5,841 nt of DNA from an uncultured Porphyromonadaceae bacterium. GTDB lineage: Bacteria > Bacteroidota > Bacteroidia > Bacteroidales > Muribaculaceae. Below the pieces are notes generated by a model, which ran no database searches, had not been told where the DNA came from, and was given only the letters and a program-made list of their open reading frames with translations. Below are positions 1 through 5,841 of the stretch, in pieces. How positions within the stretch are numbered: position 1 is the stretch's first letter; each line of letters begins with the position of its first letter. Position numbers and translations under genes: made by a program. The stretch lies in contig USNC01000104.1 in assembly GCA_900555915.1 (NCBI GenBank), positions 1 to 5,841 of the forward strand. Reading direction: 5' to 3'.

Positions 1-31
1 GTCGGCAGCGTCAGATGTGTATAAGAGACAG
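1..31 (+). other. Nextera Tn5 sequencing adapter (non-genomic)
   Basis: Bases 1-31 equal the Illumina Nextera Read 1 transposase adapter without its first two bases. Bases 13-31 are the 19-bp Tn5 mosaic end (AGATGTGTATAAGAGACAG) and bases 1-12 are the synthetic tail GTCGGCAGCGTC. This is untrimmed library sequence at a contig end, so base 32 is the first base of the organism. It should be masked, and nothing about what lies upstream in the genome can be read from it. The match is direct recall of a widely used adapter sequence and leaves little doubt. Confidence 0.98.
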
Positions 32-53
32 GTGTATTGGAGTGCTAATACAC
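32..53. promoter_or_regulatory. Operator-like inverted repeat upstream of the efflux operon
   Basis: GTGTATT (32-38) and AATACAC (47-53) are perfect reverse complements around an 8-base centre. Allowing one G-T pair (39/46) and one G-C pair (40/45), the dyad extends to 9 bp arms with a 4-base centre (41-44). Size, spacing and position 135 bases ahead of the first gene suit the binding site of a dimeric repressor. Dyads of this general kind are used by GntR-family regulators, including YtrA-type proteins that control ABC transporter operons; that assignment is inference, as no regulator gene is in the window. There is no T-run after it, so it does not look like a terminator. Its outer left edge is lost because the adapter begins at base 31. 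Confidence 0.5.
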
Positions 54-188
54 TAAGTCAATCCCCAAAATTGAACTTCCATCATATATACAACAATATA
101 TATACGATTTCTTCAAAACCAAACGCAATTTCCAGTCACTGACACGCCGGTGCCTACGGCTGTATGGTTGCGCGAAAAGACATAAGTC
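54..188 (+). promoter_or_regulatory. AT-rich leader / probable promoter region
   Basis: This non-coding stretch separates the dyad from the ATPase gene. It is clearly AT-richer than the coding DNA up to about 130, including TATATA (85-90) and TATATATA (97-104), and then becomes GC-richer. The Bacteroidota promoter pattern (TTTG near -33, TAnnTTTG near -7) is not clearly present: TATGGTTG at 163-170 comes close to the -7 box but has no TTTG partner at the usual spacing and would leave a leader of only about a dozen bases. A promoter for the operon is likely between 32 and 188, but its exact place cannot be read. Confidence 0.35.
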
Positions 189-881
189 ATGAATCTTGAA
201 TCGACAGGAGATACAGTAATCTCACTTCGCGACATCAACAAGACCTATCCCGGTGCCGTGCCGCTTCACGTGCTAAAAGACGTGTCGCTCGACATAGCGA
301 GAGGTGAACTCGTATCCATCATGGGTGCGTCAGGTTCGGGTAAGTCTACCTTGCTCAATATTCTCGGTATTCTGGACAACTACGACTCCGGATCCTACAT
401 GCTTGATGGCGTCGCGATCCGCGACCTGTCGGAAAACCGCGCCGCCGAATTGCGCAACCGCATGATAGGGTTCGTCTTCCAGTCGTTCAATCTGATCAAC
501 TATAAGAACGCCCTTGAGAATGTGGCCCTTCCGCTCTTCTACCAGGGCGTTGGGCGCAAAAAGAGAAATGCCATGGCCATGGAGCAGCTTGAGCGTATGG
601 GGCTTGCCGACAGGGCACACCATCTGCCCGGCGAACTCTCCGGAGGGCAGAAGCAGAGGGTGGCCATAGCGCGGGCCATCGTCACCAACCCCTCGCTCAT
701 ACTCGCCGACGAACCTACCGGCGCGCTCGACTCCCGCACATCCAAGGAAGTGATGCAGGTATTCCGCGAACTTAACGAAAGCGGCATGACGATCGTCATC
801 GTCACCCACGACCCGGGCGTAGGCGCCGCCACCAACAGAATAATACGTATCGTCGACGGACGTATAGCACCCGGCGAATAA
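189..881 (+). CDS. ABC transporter ATP-binding protein, MacB/LolD-type
   Basis: This is the cytoplasmic ATPase of an ABC exporter; it hydrolyses ATP to drive the permeases encoded next to it. All nucleotide-binding motifs are intact over 230 residues: Walker [10 protein letters not shown] (46-54), Q-loop glutamine 98 in FVFQSFNL, signature LSGGQ (150-154), Walker B LILADEP (170-176) with catalytic Glu175, D-loop GALD (178-181) and switch His207. The length and the FVFQ-FNL and ADEPTGALD stretches are typical of the stand-alone ATPases of the MacB/LolD/FtsE group. The start is well fixed: an in-frame TAA lies at 183-185, just before ATG 189. There is no Shine-Dalgarno, only an A-rich run (GAAAAGACATAA), as usual in Bacteroidota. 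It is first in the cluster, 13 bases before the first permease. LolD is the main alternative, but the adaptor and TolC genes downstream argue for MacB-like efflux. The substrate is unknown. Confidence 0.95.
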   Translation: MNLESTGDTVISLRDINKTYPGAVPLHVLKDVSLDIARGELVSIMGASGSGKSTLLNILGILDNYDSGSYMLDGVAIRDLSENRAAELRNRMIGFVFQSFNLINYKNALENVALPLFYQGVGRKKRNAMAMEQLERMGLADRAHHLPGELSGGQKQRVAIARAIVTNPSLILADEPTGALDSRTSKEVMQVFRELNESGMTIVIVTHDPGVGAATNRIIRIVDGRIAPGE

Positions 882-894
882 TCTGATTTCAAGT

Positions 895-2112
895 ATGTTT
901 GATCTGTTTCGCGAGATTTCGCAAACCATAAGAAACAACAAACTCCGCACTTTCCTGACAGGAATCGCGGTGGCCTGGGGCATCTTCATGCTCATAGTCC
1001 TGCTCGGAGTGGCGAGGGGTGTCGTCAACAACTTCAACAAGAACATGGCCGACAACTCCTCAAACTCCATACGCCTCTGGAGCGGCAACACCTCCATCGC
1101 CTACAAGGGATACAAGGAGGGGCGTTGGGTGCGGATGAACGACAAGGATATGCCCGATATCCTGAAAGATGTAGACGCCGCAGGCGCGGTATCCGTAACA
1201 GGCAACGCGTCCGGATTCAACATCGTCGGACCGAAAGACTACATTTCCGGCGGTTTCGAGGCTGTATTTCCGGATGAGGCACGCACACAGCGTATCACCG
1301 ATATAAAAGGACGTTTCATCAACGACCGTGACAACTCCGAACTCCGGCGTTCCATCGTCCTCTCGCGCAAGAACGCCGCGATGCTCTTCGGCGAGGCTGA
1401 CTCGGCGCTCGGCAAGGAGATCAAGGCCATGGAACTGTCATGGAAAGTGGTCGGAATCTACGACCATCGCTGGAGATCCGGTTCGTTCGTGCCTTACAAC
1501 ACCTACAAGGCCATCACAGGAAATGACGGCTACGTAGACGAGATGACAGTACGCGTAGACGGCCTGAATACCGAACAGCAGGCGAAGGAAGCCGAAGCGG
1601 AAATACGCACAGTGCTCGCACGAAACCACGAGTTCGACCCGGCCGACGAGAACGCCATATGGATCTGGAACCAGTTTGCCAACATGCTCTCTACCGCGCA
1701 GGGACTCAATTACCTCAACATCGCAGTCTGGGTGATCGGCATTCTTACCCTCCTCACAGGAATCGTGGGCGTCAGCAACATCATGTTTGTCTCCGTGCGC
1801 GAGAGGGTTCACGAAATCGGTATCAGACGTGCCATCGGTGCCAAACCGAGAAGTGTCATAATGCAGATTCTCGCCGAAAGTGTAGCCATCACCACAGTGT
1901 CGGGATATATCGGTATCGTGGCTGGAATGGCGGTGCTACAGTTGTTGAAACCCGTGCTGGAGGGCCTCGACGGCTTCTCCAACCCGACTGTGGATATCTC
2001 CATTGCCATCGAAGTCACTGTAGCGCTGATAATCGCCGGCGGAATCGCCGGCCTCTTCCCCGCTATAAAAGCCACTAAAGTCAAACCCGTAGAAGCTCTC
2101 CGCGACGAATGA
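895..2112 (+). CDS. ABC transporter permease, MacB/FtsX family (first of two)
   Basis: Inner-membrane permease subunit of 405 residues with the MacB topology: a short cytoplasmic N-terminus, a first membrane helix at about 20-40, a large periplasmic domain (about 41-273), then three helices at about 274-298, 325-350 and 368-390. The periplasmic part carries the MacB core-domain pattern (GRFIN at 139-143, then [14 protein letters not shown] and ALGKEI). The FtsX domain shows the conserved cytoplasmic loop [12 protein letters not shown] (307-318) and the C-terminal [15 protein letters not shown] (389-403), the region expected to touch the ATPase. In E. coli MacB the ATPase is fused to the permease; here it is a separate gene 13 bases upstream. 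The stop overlaps the next permease start in ATGA (2109-2112), suggesting translational coupling. No truncation or frameshift is seen. The substrate cannot be told from sequence. Confidence 0.93.
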   Translation: MFDLFREISQTIRNNKLRTFLTGIAVAWGIFMLIVLLGVARGVVNNFNKNMADNSSNSIRLWSGNTSIAYKGYKEGRWVRMNDKDMPDILKDVDAAGAVSVTGNASGFNIVGPKDYISGGFEAVFPDEARTQRITDIKGRFINDRDNSELRRSIVLSRKNAAMLFGEADSALGKEIKAMELSWKVVGIYDHRWRSGSFVPYNTYKAITGNDGYVDEMTVRVDGLNTEQQAKEAEAEIRTVLARNHEFDPADENAIWIWNQFANMLSTAQGLNYLNIAVWVIGILTLLTGIVGVSNIMFVSVRERVHEIGIRRAIGAKPRSVIMQILAESVAITTVSGYIGIVAGMAVLQLLKPVLEGLDGFSNPTVDISIAIEVTVALIIAGGIAGLFPAIKATKVKPVEALRDE

Positions 2113-3356
2113 AAACATCTATTTTTGATCTGGAAAACTGGCGGGAGATAGGCGCCACCCTCGCCCGCAACAAGACGCGGACATTCCTCACCGCATTCGG
2201 CATTTTCTGGGGCACTGCGATGCTCGCGATGCTGTTCGGTGGCGCACGGGGTTTCGAGGGTCTGATGCGACGCAATTTCGCCGGATTCTCCACAAATCTC
2301 GGAGGCGTTTTCGCCGACCGGCGAACCATCCCCTACAAGGGGTTCAATAAAGGATCCCGGTGGAATCTCAACACTCGCGACGTGGAACTGATTCGGCAGC
2401 TTGCTCCGGCTATCGAATACAGCTCTGAGATGAACAACCGCAGTGCGAATGCCTCCTACGGCTCGAAATCTAAGGCCACCACCATAGCCGGTGTCGACGG
2501 TGACTACGCAAAGATCATGATTCCGGTCATCAATGAGGGGCGATTCATCAACACTACCGACGTGATGCAGCAGAGAAAAGTGGCGGTTATCGGCAAAAAT
2601 ATGGCCACCTCGCTTTTCGGCGGCGAATCTCCCGTTGGTAAACACGTCAATCTCGACGGCATCTATTTCATGGTGGTGGGAGTCGCTTCCCAACTTTCCG
2701 ATGCTTCGGTCGGCGTCCGCCTCGACGACAGTTTCATACTCCCCTCCTCAACCATGAGAAACGCCTACAACTGGGGAAATACCGTAGGATACTTCGTCTA
2801 CACCGCCCCTGCGGGTCATAAACCGTCTGAAAACGAGCCTGTCATGCGGCGGATACTCTCTTCGCAGCATTCCATAAGTCCGGAAGATACAAACGCAGTT
2901 GAGTTTATGGACATTTCCGAACAGTTCGAGATGATCGACAATCTTTTTCTCGGAATCTCGCTCCTCGCTCTGTTCGTGGGCTTCGGTTCGCTCTTCGCCG
3001 GGGTAATCGGCGTGGGCAACATCATGTGGATTGTGGTCAAGGAGCGCACCCGGGAGTTCGGCATCCGGCGCGCCATAGGTGCAAAACCGCTCGACATCAC
3101 CGTGCAGGTGCTGAGCGAGAGCATTCTGCTCACTATCATAGCCGGAACGCTCGGGGTATGCTTCGGGGCGCTCGTGCTCGGTGTCGCCGATCATCTGACT
3201 TTGGACCCTGTGCTCGGACACGCCGGATTTGAACTCAACTTCTGGGTGGCCTTGGCAATTGTGGCGGCGTTCTTTCTCCTCGGTTCGGCTGCCGGAACCA
3301 TTCCCTCCCTGAAAGCCATGAGAATCAAACCCATCGAGGCGATCAACGACAAGTGA
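2109..3356 (+). CDS. ABC transporter permease, MacB/FtsX family (second of two)
   Basis: A paralogue of the preceding permease, 415 residues, with the same plan: membrane helix at about 26-48, periplasmic domain about 49-278, then helices at about 279-308, 334-360 and 376-398. Shared landmarks are the N-terminal NKTRTFLT (21-28; NKLRTFLT in the first), GRFIN (144-148), the loop [11 protein letters not shown] (317-327) and the C-terminal PSLKAMRIKPIEAI (399-412). Outside these the two proteins differ strongly, notably in the periplasmic domain, so the duplication is old. The obvious inference is a permease heterodimer served by the single ATPase; two homodimers cannot be excluded. The start ATG lies in the 4-base overlap with the upstream stop. 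After its stop there is a 74-base gap before the adaptor gene. Confidence 0.93.
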   Translation: MKTSIFDLENWREIGATLARNKTRTFLTAFGIFWGTAMLAMLFGGARGFEGLMRRNFAGFSTNLGGVFADRRTIPYKGFNKGSRWNLNTRDVELIRQLAPAIEYSSEMNNRSANASYGSKSKATTIAGVDGDYAKIMIPVINEGRFINTTDVMQQRKVAVIGKNMATSLFGGESPVGKHVNLDGIYFMVVGVASQLSDASVGVRLDDSFILPSSTMRNAYNWGNTVGYFVYTAPAGHKPSENEPVMRRILSSQHSISPEDTNAVEFMDISEQFEMIDNLFLGISLLALFVGFGSLFAGVIGVGNIMWIVVKERTREFGIRRAIGAKPLDITVQVLSESILLTIIAGTLGVCFGALVLGVADHLTLDPVLGHAGFELNFWVALAIVAAFFLLGSAAGTIPSLKAMRIKPIEAINDK

Positions 3357-3360
3357 GGCC

Positions 3361-3400
3361 TCTTCCCCCTCCAGCCTCCCCTTTTCAGGGGGCGGGAGAT
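3361..3400. repeat. GC-rich hairpin element between permease and adaptor genes
   Basis: This C-rich then G-rich stretch forms an imperfect dyad. CCCCT (3378-3382) pairs with AGGGG (3387-3391) around a TTTC loop. Alternatively CTCCC (3376-3380) pairs with GGGAG (3394-3398). It is very unlike the flanking coding DNA in composition. Short C-rich/G-rich palindromes of this look are scattered between genes in many Bacteroidota genomes, so a dispersed intergenic repeat is my best reading. There is only one copy in this window, so repeat status is inference. It lacks a T-run on either strand, which argues against a simple intrinsic terminator; it could still modulate readthrough or mRNA decay inside the operon. 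Confidence 0.4.
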
Positions 3401-3430
3401 ACCTGAAGTAAAATTTAGACAACAAAGCAT

Positions 3431-4531
3431 ATGAAAAAAGCATTGAAAATCTTTCTTGCAGTTGTGGTCGTCGCCATCGTGGCAGGCACCTTCTACTTCC
3501 TCTGGCGTAATTCCCAGCCGGAAAAGGAGTATTACGCAACTGTGGAGCCGGCTACTACCGATATCCGGCGCACTACCGTGCTAAACGGTAAAATCGAACC
3601 CCGCGACGAGATTCAGATCAAACCCCAGATCTCCGGCATCATCTCCCAGATTGATGTCGAGGCCGGCGACTTCGTGCATGAGGGCGACATCATCGCGCGC
3701 ATCAAGGTCATTCCCGAGGCCTCGCAGCTCTCATCTGCCCAGTCGCGCATAGATGCGGCCCAGATCGAGACCGACGACGCTCTCGTCAAATTCAACCGCA
3801 GCAAGGAGCTCTTCGATAAGAAGGTCATCTCGCGCGAGGAGTTCGAGAATGCCGAGAAGGCTCTCAAGTCGGCCCGCAAGGATCTAGAATACGCGAAAGA
3901 TTCATACCGTATCATCAAGGAAGGCGTATCCCAGTTCAACGCTCAGGAGAGCAACACCCTCGTACGCGCCACCATCACCGGTCTCGTGCTCGATGTGCCT
4001 GTCAAGGTCGGTTCTTCAGTCATACAGGCCAATACCATGAACGACGGCACCACCGTGGCTACCATAGCCGATATGACCAACCTCATTTTCAAAGGCAACG
4101 TCGACGAGACCGAGGTGGGGCTGCTGAAGCCGGGTATGACGATGGATATCACCATCGGAGCCGCTTCCGACATCCACCCCTCCGCAGTGCTTGAGTATAT
4201 ATCGCCCAAAGGCACCGAGAACAACGGGGCCAACACCTTCGAGATCAAGGCCGCCCTCACGGTCGACGATGTCTCCGCCCTCCGCTCCGGCTACAGCGCC
4301 AACGCCACAATTCTCCTCTCTGAGGCGAAGGATGTGCTCGCCATCCCGGAAAGCGTGGTCTCTTTCGAGAAAGACAGCACTTATGTCTACGTGCGCACCG
4401 ACACTCTTCCCGAACCCAAGTTCGAACGGCGAGCGGTCGAGACAGGTCTCTCGGACGGAATAAACATCGAGGTGAAGAAAGGAATAAGCAAATCCGATGT
4501 CCTGAGGGCAGAAAAAATCGACCGTCAATGA
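3431..4531 (+). CDS. Periplasmic adaptor (membrane fusion protein), HlyD/MacA family
   Basis: This protein bridges the inner-membrane permeases and the outer-membrane channel. It has 366 residues: a single N-terminal membrane anchor (about 5-25, no lipobox), a first half-lipoyl segment (about 58-93, IKPQISGIISQIDVEAGDFV), an alpha-helical hairpin (about 96-167), the second half-lipoyl segment (about 174-214, VRATITGLVLDVPVKVGSSV), a beta-barrel domain (about 216-298) and a membrane-proximal domain (about 300-360). The hairpin turn has Arg123, Leu127 and Ser134, the same spacing as the R-L-S tip residues of AcrA that contact TolC. An in-frame TAG at 3416-3418 with no other start codon before ATG 3431 fixes the start; the leader is A-rich (AACAAAGCAT) and has no Shine-Dalgarno. 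Its stop overlaps the TolC gene start in ATGA (4528-4531). The domain order is that of MacA-type adaptors for ABC exporters. Confidence 0.93.
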   Translation: MKKALKIFLAVVVVAIVAGTFYFLWRNSQPEKEYYATVEPATTDIRRTTVLNGKIEPRDEIQIKPQISGIISQIDVEAGDFVHEGDIIARIKVIPEASQLSSAQSRIDAAQIETDDALVKFNRSKELFDKKVISREEFENAEKALKSARKDLEYAKDSYRIIKEGVSQFNAQESNTLVRATITGLVLDVPVKVGSSVIQANTMNDGTTVATIADMTNLIFKGNVDETEVGLLKPGMTMDITIGAASDIHPSAVLEYISPKGTENNGANTFEIKAALTVDDVSALRSGYSANATILLSEAKDVLAIPESVVSFEKDSTYVYVRTDTLPEPKFERRAVETGLSDGINIEVKKGISKSDVLRAEKIDRQ

Positions 4532-5841
4532 TGAGCAGGATATATGAGGCGATATGCGCAGTCTGCATCCTCGCGTCGGCATGTGGCTCCGCAGATGTCC
4601 GGGCAGAGGGCTGGAGTCTCGACCGCTGTGTGGACTATGCGCTCGAGCATAATATCGACGTGCGCCGGCAGATGCTGGAGGTGCGTCAGGGAGAACTCGC
4701 CGTGCGCGAGGCAAAAGACCGTGTGCTTCCCAATCTGAGCGGCTACGGTTCGGAGAATTTCAATTTTGGCCGTGGCCTCTCGGCCGACAATACCTACGTC
4801 AACCGCAACACAAGTTCCTTTTCCGTGGGTGCCCAACTTTCCCTGCCTCTCTTCCAGGGTCTTAGGGTGGTGCGCAATGTGAGATATTCCGGCACTTCGC
4901 TGCGCGCTCTCGTGGAGCAGTCGGAGGCTGTCAAGGATGATGTCACGGTCAATGTGATTGCGCAGTATCTGCAGGCTCTCTACGCCCGTGAGAATCTCGG
5001 TGTGGCGAGGATGAGCCTGACGGTGTCGCTCGACGAACTGCGCCGCCGCGAGCAATTGCTTGAGGCCGGAAAGATACCGGAACTCGATCTGTATGAGGCC
5101 AGGGCGCAGGTGAGCCGTGATGAACTGACAGTGGTTAATGCGGTCAATGACAGTGTCATGGCCCTGCTCGACCTTGCCAACCTGCTAAACCTTGGCGGAG
5201 ATACGGAGTTTGACATAACGCCCCTCGACTTCAGCGACGACGAGGTTGTACCTACGGTCGACGAGGTATGGGGCGCGATGCTCGTCGGCAACCACAGTCT
5301 CAAGGCTGCGTCGATACAGCGCGAGGCGGCCGGGCAGAATGTCGCGCTCTCGAAATCGGGCTATCTGCCTACTCTCTCGTTCAGCGCCGGACTCGGCACC
5401 AACTACTACAAGACTTCCGGTTTCGACAACGGTGCCTTCGGCGAGCAGATGCGGCAGAACTTTTCCAAATCGCTCGGCTTCTCGCTCAATATCCCGATTT
5501 TCGACGGTTTCAGCACACGCAATTCCGTGGCGCGGGCACGTCTGCAGCAACTAAATGCCGATCTGAATCTTGAGAATACGAAGCAGTCGCTCTACAAGAC
5601 CGTCACCACGGCACACGCGCAGGCGGTGGCTGCGCAGCGCAAGGAGCGGACCTCGGCCACTACTGTAGAGTCCACCCGCGCCGCTTTCGAGGCCATGAAA
5701 GTGAAATACGACAACGGCCGCGCCAACGCCACTGAATATGAAAAGGCCAAGGCCGACTACACCAACGCGCTCGCCGACCGCCTCCAGGCGCAGTATGAGA
5801 GGGTGCTGCGCACCAGAATCCTGCGTTATTACGCCTCCGAC
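4528..5841 (+). CDS. TolC-family outer-membrane efflux protein (3' end cut by window)
   Basis: Outer-membrane channel through which the pump expels its substrate. The frame stays open for 438 codons to the window edge. Two homologous halves, as in all TolC-like (OEP) proteins, are visible: WSLDRCVDYALEHNIDV opens the first (29-45), with a strand segment about 68-112 containing FNFGRGLSADNTYVN (78-92) and LPLFQGLR (106-113); the second has strands about 279-327 ending in IPIFDGF (322-328). Long helices rich in Ala, Gln and Glu lie between and after. The end RTRILRYYASD is near the usual C-terminus of Bacteroidetes members, so few residues are probably missing. The N-terminus (1-26) is an export signal; cleavage after VRA (26) or lipidation at Cys19 (LASAC) are both possible. 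Two adjacent ATG codons, 4528 and 4531, could start it; 4528 gives the ATGA overlap with the adaptor gene. Confidence 0.93.
   Translation, partial: MMSRIYEAICAVCILASACGSADVRAEGWSLDRCVDYALEHNIDVRRQMLEVRQGELAVREAKDRVLPNLSGYGSENFNFGRGLSADNTYVNRNTSSFSVGAQLSLPLFQGLRVVRNVRYSGTSLRALVEQSEAVKDDVTVNVIAQYLQALYARENLGVARMSLTVSLDELRRREQLLEAGKIPELDLYEARAQVSRDELTVVNAVNDSVMALLDLANLLNLGGDTEFDITPLDFSDDEVVPTVDEVWGAMLVGNHSLKAASIQREAAGQNVALSKSGYLPTLSFSAGLGTNYYKTSGFDNGAFGEQMRQNFSKSLGFSLNIPIFDGFSTRNSVARARLQQLNADLNLENTKQSLYKTVTTAHAQAVAAQRKERTSATTVESTRAAFEAMKVKYDNGRANATEYEKAKADYTNALADRLQAQYERVLRTRILRYYASD

Noticed and set aside
13..31. A Tn5/IS50 transposon end
   Set aside because: It is the engineered mosaic end, preceded by the synthetic Nextera tail, with no transposase gene; it is library adapter, not a mobile element.
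85..104. TATATA-CAACAA-TATATA inverted repeat as an operator
   Set aside because: A simple AT alternation pairs with itself by default; low complexity explains it.
146..160. Small hairpin GCCG...CGGC before the first gene as a riboswitch or attenuator
   Set aside because: Only 4 bp with a 7-base loop; expected by chance and without any known riboswitch pattern.
163..170. TATGGTTG as a Bacteroidota -7 promoter box
   Set aside because: One mismatch to TAnnTTTG, but there is no TTTG at the needed distance upstream and the leader would be only about a dozen bases, so it is not called as a feature.
330..1097. Long minus-strand open frame (255 codons) across the ATPase and first permease
   Set aside because: It lies antisense to two unmistakable genes, spans the gap between them and its translation has no recognisable domain; a shadow of GC-rich coding DNA.
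1809..2693. Minus-strand open frame of 294 codons opposite the two permeases
   Set aside because: Antisense to conserved permease coding sequence, His/Arg-rich low-quality translation without family motifs.
3376..3398. Intrinsic terminator between permease 2 and the adaptor
   Set aside because: The stem is present but no T-run follows on either strand, and the next gene clearly belongs to the same pump.
2748..3539. Minus-strand open frame of 263 codons over permease 2, the gap and the adaptor start
   Set aside because: It runs through the GC-rich intergenic hairpin and antisense to both genes, with no recognisable motif; chance open frame.
4016..5055. Minus-strand open frames opposite the adaptor and TolC genes
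   Set aside because: The sense frames carry clear adaptor and OEP signatures; the antisense translations show none.

Overview
The window is one end of an assembled contig, probably metagenomic. Its first 31 bases match the Illumina Nextera (Tn5) Read 1 adapter and are not genomic. True genomic sequence starts at base 32. It carries a single plus-strand cluster for a tripartite ABC efflux pump of the MacAB-TolC type, running off the right edge inside the last gene.

The organism is most likely a member of the Bacteroidota, probably Bacteroidales with fairly high GC. The reasons are the outer-membrane protein, whose N-terminal strand region (FNFGR followed by DNTYVN) is of a kind I associate with Bacteroidetes TolC homologues; the absence of Shine-Dalgarno sequences before the starts, with A-rich leaders instead; and the split ABC architecture. 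A family assignment (for example Muribaculaceae) would be a guess.

Layout: 1-31 adapter; 32-53 a near-perfect dyad that looks like a repressor operator; 54-188 an AT-rich leader with no promoter I can call confidently; 189-881 cytoplasmic ABC ATPase; 895-2112 and 2109-3356 two paralogous MacB/FtsX-type permeases joined by an ATGA overlap; 3357-3430 an intergenic gap with a GC-rich hairpin that resembles a dispersed repeat; 3431-4531 HlyD/MacA-type periplasmic adaptor; 4528-5841 TolC-family outer-membrane channel, joined to the adaptor by another ATGA overlap and cut by the window edge probably only a few residues from its end.

Working model: the ATPase dimer powers a permease pair, probably a heterodimer of the two paralogues. 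The adaptor, whose hairpin tip keeps the R-L-S residues used by AcrA/MacA-type adaptors to contact TolC, links it to the outer-membrane channel. No accessory gene points to the substrate. I see no previously undescribed system here; the points worth a second look are the adapter artefact, the operator-like dyad, the GC-rich intergenic element and the split two-permease design.
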